Positions 23,004 through 30,892 of a stretch of 47,567 bases of DNA are shown here, piece after piece; position 1 is the first letter of the stretch; every line of letters begins with the position of its first letter. Origin of the DNA: Desulfobacterium sp. (GTDB lineage: Bacteria; Desulfobacterota; Desulfobacteria; Desulfobacterales; Desulfobacteraceae); assembly GCA_030145245.1 (NCBI GenBank), contig JAQYWC010000007.1:1-47567 (forward strand), written 5' to 3'. The position numbers and the translations under genes are program-made. Below the pieces are notes generated by a model. The model ran no database searches. It saw nothing but the letters and a program-made list of their open reading frames with translations, and had not been told where the DNA came from.

Positions 23004-25613
23004 ATGAGAAAAATCATGAAAAAACTGACTTCCTATTTCTTGCAGCCGTTTAAGGGTAACATTTCAAAAACTTACACGATCAACGTCATCCTATGGACTT
23101 GTCTGCTCGGGTTCCTATTGGTTTTACCAAAGGCTGTTTTCGCAGAATTCGCAGAAGAGGACTATAACCCAGACCCCGGCCAATCCGTTTCCCAATCAAT
23201 ACACCAGAGGCTACCAATCCACGCGTTGCGCAACATAACCAATGACGCCTCCCCCTGTGGGGCCAAAAGAATGATCATCCGCCTGAAACGACGGCCCACA
23301 AAATTCCTGAAGAGAATCGCCGCAGGCGGTGAACCACCCGACGCGATCGCTCGTTTGAAAAAAGATGCCAATGCGAGCCAAAGCGATCTCATTCACTATC
23401 TAAATCGCAGAAAAGACAATTTTCGCAAACCATATCGTTTTCAGAAGACCAGCAACGCTCAAGAAGCCCCCCAAACGATCAAGGAAACACGCAGCTTCTG
23501 GCTTTCAAATTGCATCGTTACAACCGCCACAGATGAAGAGATAAAAGAAATAGCAACACATCCGGATGTGGAAGAAATCTTTGAAAATGTCATTCTCAGC
23601 ATACCCACCATGGATGTTGGCGAGTCATCCCCTTCACCCGTCCATGATTATCCATGGAATCACAAGGCTATTGGCCTTAGTGAACTCTCAGGATACGGGC
23701 TTGACGGCCACGGTGTGAGGCTTGGATACATTGACACGGGTATCGATCCGCAACACCCTTATCTGGCCGGAAAAATTACTAACTGGGCTGAATTTGACTT
23801 TTATGGAAAAAAGATCGACAGTTCCCCCCATGATTCCCATAAGCAGGAGCATGGCACCCATGTTGCCTGCGTTCTCGCAGGCGACACCATTGGAATCGCA
23901 CCGGGAGCCACTCTCAGTGTGGCACTGGCCCTACCCAACGGCTACGGAAGCCTGGAACAGATCCTGTCGGCCATGCAATGGATTCTCAATCCCGACGAAA
24001 ATGACGATACCGACGATGGAGCCCAGATCGTCAACATGTCCTGGGGAATGTGGGGAGACTACCCTCTGTTGCGGGAAGCCGTCCTGAACATGATCGAAGC
24101 AGGCGTACTCCCTGTCTGTGCCATCGGGAATACCGGAGAATTAACCACCCTGTCCCCGGGCAATGTACCGGAAGCCATCGGCGTCGGTGCATTGGACCAA
24201 ACCGATGAAGTCCCATGGTTCAGTGCAGGCGATGAAGTCTACTGGGACGGCAATCCTTTATTCAAGCCCGATCTTTCGGCGCCGGGTGTTGAGGTCCCGG
24301 GAATGGACAGTCTTGGAAACGCCTTGTCCCTTAGCGGCACCTCGTTTGCGGCTCCCCATATTGCCGGCGCAGGAGCACTTCTTCTTCAGCATACCCCGGA
24401 TCTTACACTTGAGCAGTTAAAAGGATTTCTTCTTCATACAGCCACGGATCTTGGCGATCCCGGCCATGACATACGATATGGAAAAGGCCGGCTGAACATA
24501 TCCCTGGCCATCGATTTCCTGGAACGATACCAAAGCCGTTTCAACACCTCAGATCTGGTGCTTGAAACCATCAACCCCTTGGATAATGGATCGTCCCTGA
24601 CCTTTCAGCAATATTTCTCAGATGGAGAAGGAGGTCTTTCAGGGCCTGTTCCCCACAAGGTGGCCCTTGGATCAGGACTGACTCCCCTTGGCCTTGCAGA
24701 TGTAAACGGTGACGGTTATTCAGATCTGGTGGTAAAATCGACAGAAGCCATCGCTGATGGCGATTTTCAAATCAGCTACAATGTCTACCCATCGGTTGAG
24801 GCATCAGGCTTCTCAAAGAACGCCTATACATGGTATTCCTTCAATTCAAAAACCAAGGATCCTTATACATTCATTGGTCTCGGGGATGTCACCGGTGATA
24901 AAAAAGCCGACATGGTTATTGCCCAGGACACACTGCAAAGCAATTCCTATTATCAATGGGACATTTCAGTCATTCCTTCACCCCAAAGGACCGCCTCCGA
25001 AAGTGTTCCCGAGATTTGGTCCACCTTCACGGCCTACAAAATATACTGTGTAGAGTTCAGCCTTGGAGATATCGATGGGGACCATAAAACAGATCTTATC
25101 ATTGGAAAACGATACAAATACTACAACAAGCCGATCTATTGCTATTCCAGCCCCTCAAACGGAACATCTTTTAACGCTAAAATGAGTTATCCTACACAAA
25201 TTACCGCTTCGTTCTATGGCCCTCTGAAACTGATGAAAAGCGGTGATGTTAATGGAGACGGCCTGGATGACCTGATATTGCGAGCCGACATGTTCAATCC
25301 CCGAATAAGCACCCCTGTCTATGTTTCACTATCCAACGGCCCGGGCACATTTAAACATGAAACCCAATGGGCCGCCCTGCCCCTTCAGACCGGAGGCAGA
25401 TTAGAAAGTTTATCCGACATGGATGGAGATGGCTTAACCGACTTGATTGTCAGGAATTCAGAATCAAACCCGACACTGAGAGTCTGGCATTCCAACGGCC
25501 AGACACAGTTTCTCCGGGCCAGAGCTGATTTACTTAATCAGGACGTAATCAAGCCGGATACCGACATTGGCTTCATTGGAGCAGCCAATGTCGGAATGGG
25601 TGACTGGAAATAA
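23004..25613 (+). CDS. Secreted subtilisin-like (S8) protease with C-terminal FG-GAP/VCBS repeats, copy 1
   Basis: A signal peptide with a long n-region (hydrophobic stretch about residues 28-46, likely cleavage after AVFA) leads to an I9-like propeptide (MIIRLKRRP to ENVILSIPTMD). The S8 catalytic domain follows with triad D244 (YIDTGID), H283 (HGTHVA) and S447 (LSGTSFAAPHIAGAG). The last ~290 residues contain at least five Asp-rich repeats: DVNGDGYSDL, DVTGDKKADM, DIDGDHKTDL, DVNGDGLDDL and DMDGDGLTDL, calcium-binding beta-propeller-type FG-GAP/VCBS units. It should act outside the cell. It is closely related to the gene at 42761, and both are followed by the same gene series. The start codon has no good ribosome-binding site; residue 5 is an alternative Met. 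Confidence 0.88.
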   Translation: MRKIMKKLTSYFLQPFKGNISKTYTINVILWTCLLGFLLVLPKAVFAEFAEEDYNPDPGQSVSQSIHQRLPIHALRNITNDASPCGAKRMIIRLKRRPTKFLKRIAAGGEPPDAIARLKKDANASQSDLIHYLNRRKDNFRKPYRFQKTSNAQEAPQTIKETRSFWLSNCIVTTATDEEIKEIATHPDVEEIFENVILSIPTMDVGESSPSPVHDYPWNHKAIGLSELSGYGLDGHGVRLGYIDTGIDPQHPYLAGKITNWAEFDFYGKKIDSSPHDSHKQEHGTHVACVLAGDTIGIAPGATLSVALALPNGYGSLEQILSAMQWILNPDENDDTDDGAQIVNMSWGMWGDYPLLREAVLNMIEAGVLPVCAIGNTGELTTLSPGNVPEAIGVGALDQTDEVPWFSAGDEVYWDGNPLFKPDLSAPGVEVPGMDSLGNALSLSGTSFAAPHIAGAGALLLQHTPDLTLEQLKGFLLHTATDLGDPGHDIRYGKGRLNISLAIDFLERYQSRFNTSDLVLETINPLDNGSSLTFQQYFSDGEGGLSGPVPHKVALGSGLTPLGLADVNGDGYSDLVVKSTEAIADGDFQISYNVYPSVEASGFSKNAYTWYSFNSKTKDPYTFIGLGDVTGDKKADMVIAQDTLQSNSYYQWDISVIPSPQRTASESVPEIWSTFTAYKIYCVEFSLGDIDGDHKTDLIIGKRYKYYNKPIYCYSSPSNGTSFNAKMSYPTQITASFYGPLKLMKSGDVNGDGLDDLILRADMFNPRISTPVYVSLSNGPGTFKHETQWAALPLQTGGRLESLSDMDGDGLTDLIVRNSESNPTLRVWHSNGQTQFLRARADLLNQDVIKPDTDIGFIGAANVGMGDWK

Positions 25614-25665
25614 AGCATTTATGCTTATCAATCGCTATAACAATTAACCACCTAAGGAGACAAAA

Positions 25666-26610
25666 ATGAAAAAATTATTGTTACGGATGACCCCGCTATT
25701 CCTAATTTTAATTGCGACAGGTGCCCATGCCGCCCTTATATGGGACAGCATTGACTCCGCGTTACCCAAAGGGGGAGCAACACAGGTCACCTATGAAATC
25801 CCTTATAATGGCGGAGAATTCTTCAATTGGGATACCCCATTTTATCTCGACAGTTTTCGCGGCAACATAGCGGCCATCAATAACATTTCCAGCCAGTTGG
25901 TAGGCATGAACCAGAAAAACTATACAAGCGATGCGAAGGCGTCACTTACCTCTATTGCTGGTGGTTCAACCCTTGAAAACGGTTTTTCTAATACCCTTGG
26001 CTCAACCCTGAATTATAGTGATTTTGATGAAACAGACGCCATGATGATTCGTCAACAGCCTATTTCCAGCAGCTTCAGAAACTTCACCACCACCGCAGAT
26101 GGAACAGCCACCATTGAGGCTGAGATTTCAGGTGCCACTGACTTTTTCATGGAAAATTTCGATGTGACCACCGGCCAAGCCATAAACCCAATGGCCCCCT
26201 ACTTTGGCTTCACAATAGCATCGACCACCGAAGTCATCTCCTTCAGCAAGACCCAGGGGCAGGTATCCGCAACCTTCCAAAGCATAAAACTGGATAACGT
26301 CACCCAAGCCGGCACCATTTCAATGGAACTGAGCAGCGACCCCGACATCTACTATGTCCTACGCACAAGCCTCACCTTGAATACCTATATTAGTAATGAA
26401 ATATTAGGCTCTGACGGCACGGTTATTCCCCTGGCCGATCAGACCTTTAATATAGGAGAATGGATAAATTCCGAATGCACCACGCCATTGGCATTGAGCT
26501 CCTCCGTCACTATGGCGACACCGATCCCGGGTTCCCTGCTTCTTTTAATATCAGGCATGGGAGGAATGGTTACGTTTAACCGCCGGTTACGGAAAACAAC
26601 CGGCTCATGA
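25666..26610 (+). CDS. PEP-CTERM-type secreted surface protein, copy 1
   Basis: AAGGAGA precedes the ATG. A signal peptide (MKKLLLRMTPLFLILIATGA, cleavage probably after AHA) precedes a mature region starting ALIWDSIDS. The C-terminus has the sorting-signal layout ATPIPGSLLLLISGMGG, a short hydrophobic span and a basic tail (RRLRKTTGS), a PEP-CTERM/VPLPA-like variant recognised by exosortases. The body is beta-rich, Thr/Ser-rich and has SDPDIYYVL, shared with the paralogue at 45375. Such proteins are anchored or released at the surface or into matrix. No exosortase gene is in the window. It lies 52 bp after the protease gene, and the pairing recurs in the second locus, so the protease may process or be displayed with it. 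Confidence 0.75.
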   Translation: MKKLLLRMTPLFLILIATGAHAALIWDSIDSALPKGGATQVTYEIPYNGGEFFNWDTPFYLDSFRGNIAAINNISSQLVGMNQKNYTSDAKASLTSIAGGSTLENGFSNTLGSTLNYSDFDETDAMMIRQQPISSSFRNFTTTADGTATIEAEISGATDFFMENFDVTTGQAINPMAPYFGFTIASTTEVISFSKTQGQVSATFQSIKLDNVTQAGTISMELSSDPDIYYVLRTSLTLNTYISNEILGSDGTVIPLADQTFNIGEWINSECTTPLALSSSVTMATPIPGSLLLLISGMGGMVTFNRRLRKTTGS

Positions 26611-26631
26611 TAACGACTTTATGACTCAAGG

Positions 26632-26643
26632 AAAGGAGGTGAT
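26632..26643 (+). promoter_or_regulatory. Perfect anti-SD sequence 80 nt upstream of the next gene
   Basis: AAAGGAGGTGAT is fully complementary to the usual 3' end of 16S rRNA but is not at start-codon distance of the gene at 26724 (which has its own AAGGAGA); the ATG two bases later opens only 23 codons. A near-identical site (AAAGGGGGTGAT) lies at the same place in the second locus. It resembles Shine-Dalgarno-type mRNA stabilisers known in Bacillus. Confidence 0.4.
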
Positions 26644-26723
26644 GAGTTTCATTGTGGAAGGTCTTAGCCCAAGCTCGATTTTGTTCAAATTAATTATCTT
26701 CAACAACATTTAAGGAGAATCGC

Positions 26724-27533
26724 ATGAAATTCAAGAATTTTTTAATGACAATTGCAACCCTTTCTCTTCTTTGCTCCCCGGCCTATGCAGGCGACAGACC
26801 TGAATTCGACTGCGTTGGAGACGATACGGCCAATTTTTTCAATGATCAAATTAAAGCCCTTGTGATTGCGGAAAACCCATGGAATGCAGAATCTGCATTT
26901 GTTAACGAGTTTTTTAATGCACCCGTCCAGCTTACTCCCGATATCTGTTTCCCAGGATACGACTCAGCTTATACCCAATGGAGACGTCCTGCACGGTACG
27001 AATGGCAGATCGTGCTTCAGATGGATCCCCAAAGCGATCTTGACCTGAACATCGTGGATTGTGTTGTAAAACACAACTCCAAGACAGCTTTTGGCTCAGG
27101 TCCTTGGGAAGGGGCTGACCAGACCGGCAGATACCAGACAAATGACGGCGTTCCTTTTTTCATCCCTGCTGCAAATCCCATGGTAACGGTAGAAGCGATT
27201 CCTGGACCAAACGCAGTATTTGGTTTTGAGACACCGTTCTTCCTCACAAACCGCAGCCAGGGTGGACTTGCTGAACTGCCGTTCGTGGATCTTCTCTATA
27301 CATCCAAGGCTCTCTGGGAAGAGGGACTGGTTGCAAGAATGCCTGAGCATATGATCGCAGCTCCTGGTGATACCGTAGAGTATCCCCTCAGTGCAGGCGA
27401 CATCCTCAACGTCAAGATCAACATTCCTTTTCTCAATTCTGTTGATCTCCGCTACGGCAGTGACAATGTATGTATAAAATATGTCGGTATTGACGGAACC
27501 ATTTTCACACAGGCAGCGGCAGTACCTCAGTAA
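26724..27533 (+). CDS. Conserved secreted protein of unknown family (PEFD/VGDD), paralogue 1
   Basis: AAGGAGA precedes the ATG and a signal peptide ends near SPAYAG. The mature N-terminus is DRPEFDCVGDDTANFF. Other blocks shared by all three paralogues are SAYTQWRRPARYEWQ, VLQMDPQSDLDLNI, KHNSKTAFG, PWEGADQTGRYQ, GPNAVFGFETPFF, VARMP, YPLSAGDILNVKI and VDLRYGSDNVC. Cysteines occur in DCVGDD, DICFPGY, VDCVVKH and DNVCIKY. No known domain or catalytic motif is recognised; it is probably an extracytoplasmic beta-rich structural or matrix protein. It follows the PEP-CTERM-type gene and precedes a G/C-rich hairpin, in an order repeated at 46441. Confidence 0.75.
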   Translation: MKFKNFLMTIATLSLLCSPAYAGDRPEFDCVGDDTANFFNDQIKALVIAENPWNAESAFVNEFFNAPVQLTPDICFPGYDSAYTQWRRPARYEWQIVLQMDPQSDLDLNIVDCVVKHNSKTAFGSGPWEGADQTGRYQTNDGVPFFIPAANPMVTVEAIPGPNAVFGFETPFFLTNRSQGGLAELPFVDLLYTSKALWEEGLVARMPEHMIAAPGDTVEYPLSAGDILNVKINIPFLNSVDLRYGSDNVCIKYVGIDGTIFTQAAAVPQ

Positions 27534-27563
27534 GATTTTAAGGGCTTAGTTAAGACAATCCAC

Positions 27564-27585
27564 GGGGGGGGGGAAGCCCCCCCCC
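27564..27585 (+). terminator. Homopolymeric G/C hairpin, probable attenuator
   Basis: Ten G, two A, one G and nine C form an extremely stable stem followed by ATTTT, 30 bp after the PEFD stop and before the HEAT-repeat gene. It should end most transcripts and lower expression downstream. A hairpin of different sequence occupies the same position in the second locus (47281-47311). Confidence 0.7.
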
Positions 27586-27621
27586 ATTTTCATGCTATCC
27601 ACGATTCGAAAGGAGATCAAC

Positions 27622-28998
27622 ATGGGCAGAACCCCTCTCCGAACATTACTCACGGTTACCGTGCTTATCGTAAGCTGTATAATAGGCTATACCATGATCC
27701 ATTCCCCGGTTCAGACAAAGCCCCATGAACAAAAGGAGATGCCAGAAATAACAACCAACGCTCCTGAAAAAAAACAGATCAAAGAAATAGATGAACCCGA
27801 GACAACATCCCATGCCGTCAACGCCACTCCCCCCCTTGCGGGTACAAGCAAAACCAAAGTCGCTACGGAAAAGATTCAAAGTAAGCAGGATATCTCAGCA
27901 TTGGTGAGCAGCGTCCGGAAACTCAGGAATAATCCGTCCCAGAAAACCATCAATCAGCTTAAAACCTTTTTAGACAGCAGGGAAAAAGTCCTGGTACTTT
28001 CAGCCATAAACAGCCTTGCCATAATCGGAAACAACAGCGTCTTTAAAGATGCTGTATTTAATATACTAGAGAAAAAAGCCAAGGACAGATATTTCCCAGA
28101 ACGGGGAGAAGCACTCATCACAGCGTCGCTTCTTGTAAAGGACAACCGGATCATCCCTGTTATTGAAACATTTATCTCTGAAGAGGATCGCAGTGAAGGC
28201 TCTTTACGCTCTGCTGCCAGTGCCCTTGCCGCGCTGGCAACACCGGAATGCGTCACCCCCCTGGAACAGATATTGGAAAAATCATTTTCCCAGGAAATTC
28301 ACAACCGTGTCTTTAACACGCTCAGCAAAATCAATACCCCCGAGACCCTTAACATTCTGAGTCACTATCTTTTATCAAACAATCCAGAGGATCAAGTTTT
28401 CAGCGCCAAGGCACTTTCACAGCAAAACAACATAGAATATAACGATCTCCTTTACCAGGCAATCTCGGAAAAAAAGCTGGGACAGGAAACGCTATCGGTA
28501 ATTTCCAGAACTCAATCTGGGGTAGAAATTTTAGGAGATCTGCTGACTGATACGAATTATGAGAAAAACGATAAACTGAACGCCCTTAAAATACTCAAAA
28601 AAAACATCCAATTATCGACAAGCGATGTTCGGGAAGAGATCATCACAACAGTTGAACCACTACTTGACGATGAAGATCCGGATCTGCAGATGCATGCCCT
28701 GAAAATTGTCGGCACAGGCTTTGGGTCCGAAACAACCGCTGAGATCATTAGCCCTAAGTTCGAATCCCCAAACAGCACCATTCGTGAAACCGCTCTGGAG
28801 GCTTATCTTCCCTACCTCAATGAGAATAACTACAAACCGGTTCTGGAGATGATATTGGATGAAGATGAATCTGTACGAAGGAAAGCGCTCTCCCTGTCCT
28901 TTGTCTATATTAACGATTCTGACCGCTCTCTACTTGAAAAAGCCCTGACCCATGATGATGAGTTGATACGTAACCAGGTTTCCCAAGTATTGAACTAA
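27622..28998 (+). CDS. Membrane-anchored HEAT-repeat protein
   Basis: The start at 27622 (MGRTPLRTLLTVTVLIVSCI) is chosen for AAGGAGA seven bases upstream; the frame to 27592 has no such site. Residues ~5-25 form one membrane anchor or uncleaved signal, then a Pro/Glu/Thr-rich linker (to ~95), then tandem HEAT/PBS-lyase-like helical repeats, e.g. SLRSAASALAALATPECVTP, VFSAKALSQQNNIEYNDLLY and STIRETALEAYLPYLNENN. Helical solenoids of this kind bind other proteins, here probably in the periplasm. It sits downstream of the hairpin and runs 11 bp from the foldase gene. A close homologue starts at 47342 in the duplicated locus. Confidence 0.75.
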   Translation: MGRTPLRTLLTVTVLIVSCIIGYTMIHSPVQTKPHEQKEMPEITTNAPEKKQIKEIDEPETTSHAVNATPPLAGTSKTKVATEKIQSKQDISALVSSVRKLRNNPSQKTINQLKTFLDSREKVLVLSAINSLAIIGNNSVFKDAVFNILEKKAKDRYFPERGEALITASLLVKDNRIIPVIETFISEEDRSEGSLRSAASALAALATPECVTPLEQILEKSFSQEIHNRVFNTLSKINTPETLNILSHYLLSNNPEDQVFSAKALSQQNNIEYNDLLYQAISEKKLGQETLSVISRTQSGVEILGDLLTDTNYEKNDKLNALKILKKNIQLSTSDVREEIITTVEPLLDDEDPDLQMHALKIVGTGFGSETTAEIISPKFESPNSTIRETALEAYLPYLNENNYKPVLEMILDEDESVRRKALSLSFVYINDSDRSLLEKALTHDDELIRNQVSQVLN

Positions 28999-29009
28999 TG
29001 GAGGCAACA

Positions 29010-29894
29010 ATGCATCTTAAATTTAAAAAGCACATTTTGTTTAACCCTTCCGTCTGTCTTATCGTTTTTCTGCTAATGCTGTTGCCGTATCCGGTTCTCG
29101 CGGAAGAACCCGCCGATGATTCAATACTTGCGACGGTCAACACCGTCCCCATTCACCAATCTGAACTAAACAAAATAATCTCCCAATATAAGAAAAAATC
29201 CGGGAAGAAAACAGTCTCACTGGATGAAAAAAAGCAGATGCTTAAAAACCTTACCATACGCCAGTTGATATTGCAGTCCCACGATGCACAGGCCATGGAA
29301 AAAGAAAGCGCTTTCATAAACAAAGTTGCTGAGTTTAAAAAAAGTCTCATCATATCACAGTTCATCAAACGGCATGTTGAAAAACAGACCCCAATAACGA
29401 ACGAAGAGCTAAACAACTACTATCAGAACAAAAAAGCACAGTTTTCCTCAGAGATAGAGATAGAAGCAAGCGTCATTCTACTCCGAACCGAGAACGATGC
29501 AAAAAAAATCATGGAAAAGCTTAGTGCGAAGGAGCCTTTTGACACTTTAGCCAGAGACCATTCCATTGATCTTCCATCTGCTAAAAAAGGCGGAAGCCTT
29601 GGAAAGGTAACACGAGGATCGGTATTTCCAGAGGTCTGGAAAGAACTTCAAAAACTGGCTGAAGGTGACGTCAGTGACATCGTAGAAACCAAATATGGTT
29701 TTAATATTTTAACCGTACAAAAAATTCATCCTCCAGAAATAAAACCATTTGAAGCGGTTAAAAAAGAGATAAAAAACGCTCTCCTTCCCCAAAAAAGAGA
29801 AAACGCATATGACGTAATGGTAAAAACGCTTGAAAAGAACGCCGACCTTACGCTATTTGAAAACCGCCTTGCCGGACTTGAGGTTAACCAATAG
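29010..29894 (+). CDS. Periplasmic parvulin-type peptidyl-prolyl isomerase (SurA/PrsA-like)
   Basis: The start at 29010 is supported by GGAGG four bases upstream; an in-frame ATG at 28998 overlaps the previous stop (TAATG). A signal peptide (FLLMLLPYPVLAEE, cleavage near VLA) is followed by a SurA-like N-terminal chaperone region (ATVNTVPIHQSELNKIISQY) and a parvulin domain at about residues 145-235 (EIEASVILLRTENDAKKIME; FDTLARDHSIDLPSAKKGG; GSLGKVTRGSVFPE; GDVSDIVETKYGFNILTV). It would help fold exported proteins, most obviously the secreted products of this locus. No counterpart is visible in copy 2, which is cut by the window edge. Confidence 0.85.
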   Translation: MHLKFKKHILFNPSVCLIVFLLMLLPYPVLAEEPADDSILATVNTVPIHQSELNKIISQYKKKSGKKTVSLDEKKQMLKNLTIRQLILQSHDAQAMEKESAFINKVAEFKKSLIISQFIKRHVEKQTPITNEELNNYYQNKKAQFSSEIEIEASVILLRTENDAKKIMEKLSAKEPFDTLARDHSIDLPSAKKGGSLGKVTRGSVFPEVWKELQKLAEGDVSDIVETKYGFNILTVQKIHPPEIKPFEAVKKEIKNALLPQKRENAYDVMVKTLEKNADLTLFENRLAGLEVNQ

Positions 29895-29983
29895 ACAACG
29901 GGTCCGTATACCAAAATAACCGTTAATAACTTATTTCAAATCCGTTTACCTGTTTTTTACTAAAACAAAGTGGTCTAAAAAAA

Positions 29984-30841
29984 ATGAAACTTAAAACATC
30001 TTTATTGATCAGTGTAACGCTTGTATTTCTGAAGGCCATGGTCTTTGCAGGTGGGGTACCGGAATTTGACTCTGTTGGTGACGACACCTCAAATTATTTT
30101 GAAGACAATATCATAGAACAGGTAACGGCTGAAAATTATTGGAATCAAGCCAGTGATTTTAGAACAACTGATTCCATAGGAACGGCCATTGAAAACGATT
30201 CAGGCATGCCGATGGGGGGAATGGAATACTTCAACCCTCCGGTTCAAATAACAGAGGACACCTGTTTTCCCGAATATGTCTCAGCCTATACCCAGTGGAG
30301 GAGGCCTGCCGAATATGAGTGGCAAATGGTTCTTCAGATGGACCCCCAAAGCGATATCGACATCCATATCGCGGAGTGTATACTGAAACACAGTTCCCAA
30401 ACTGCCTTTGGCTTAAAACCATGGGAGGGGAGTGAGCAAACCGGCCGGTACCAGTTAACCAATGGATCATCATTTTTCATTGCAGGAGCCGCCCCCTCAA
30501 TCACGGTGGAAGCAAAACCAGGTCCCAATGCGGTGTTTGGCTTTAATACACCGTTCTTCCTTACGAGTCGGACCAGTGGAGGATTGATGGCAATTCCTTT
30601 AAAGGGGCTTAACTACAGTGCCATTGCCATATGGGGAACAAACCTTGTTGCACGAATGCCAGAATTTCTGGTTAACGCACCGGATCAAGGCATAGAGTAT
30701 CCCCTCAGCGCCGGTGACATCCTTAACATTAAAATCCGTATTCCCTTCAACAATTGTGTGGATATCCGATATGGTAAGGACAATGTCACTGTCCGATATA
30801 TTGGGACAAACAATACCATTTTCACCAGCGCCTCACCATAA
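29984..30841 (+). CDS. Conserved secreted protein of unknown family (PEFD/VGDD), paralogue 2
   Basis: A signal peptide (KTSLLISVTLVFLKAMVFAG) precedes VPEFDSVGDDTSNYFEDNI, and the blocks SAYTQWRRPAEYEWQ, VLQMDPQSDIDIHI, PWEGSEQTGRYQ, GPNAVFGFNTPFFLT and YPLSAGDILNIKI match the other paralogues. It is the longest (285 residues), with an insertion near residue 65 (DSIGTAIENDSGMPMGGMEY). It differs in cysteines: DCVGDD is DSVGDD and DNVC is DNVT, while NNC is new. The ribosome-binding site is weak. It ends the first locus and converges on the papain-like gene. Function unknown. Confidence 0.75.
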   Translation: MKLKTSLLISVTLVFLKAMVFAGGVPEFDSVGDDTSNYFEDNIIEQVTAENYWNQASDFRTTDSIGTAIENDSGMPMGGMEYFNPPVQITEDTCFPEYVSAYTQWRRPAEYEWQMVLQMDPQSDIDIHIAECILKHSSQTAFGLKPWEGSEQTGRYQLTNGSSFFIAGAAPSITVEAKPGPNAVFGFNTPFFLTSRTSGGLMAIPLKGLNYSAIAIWGTNLVARMPEFLVNAPDQGIEYPLSAGDILNIKIRIPFNNCVDIRYGKDNVTVRYIGTNNTIFTSASP

Positions 30842-30892
30842 CGTCGTCATGTCTGACACCATCGCGTGCCTAAAGCATAGATCTTGCGGCAC

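Noticed and set aside
26642-26713. 23-codon ORF after the AAAGGAGGTGAT sequence
   Set aside because: The ATG is only two bases from the Shine-Dalgarno, too close to initiate, and the equivalent position in the second locus opens just three codons.
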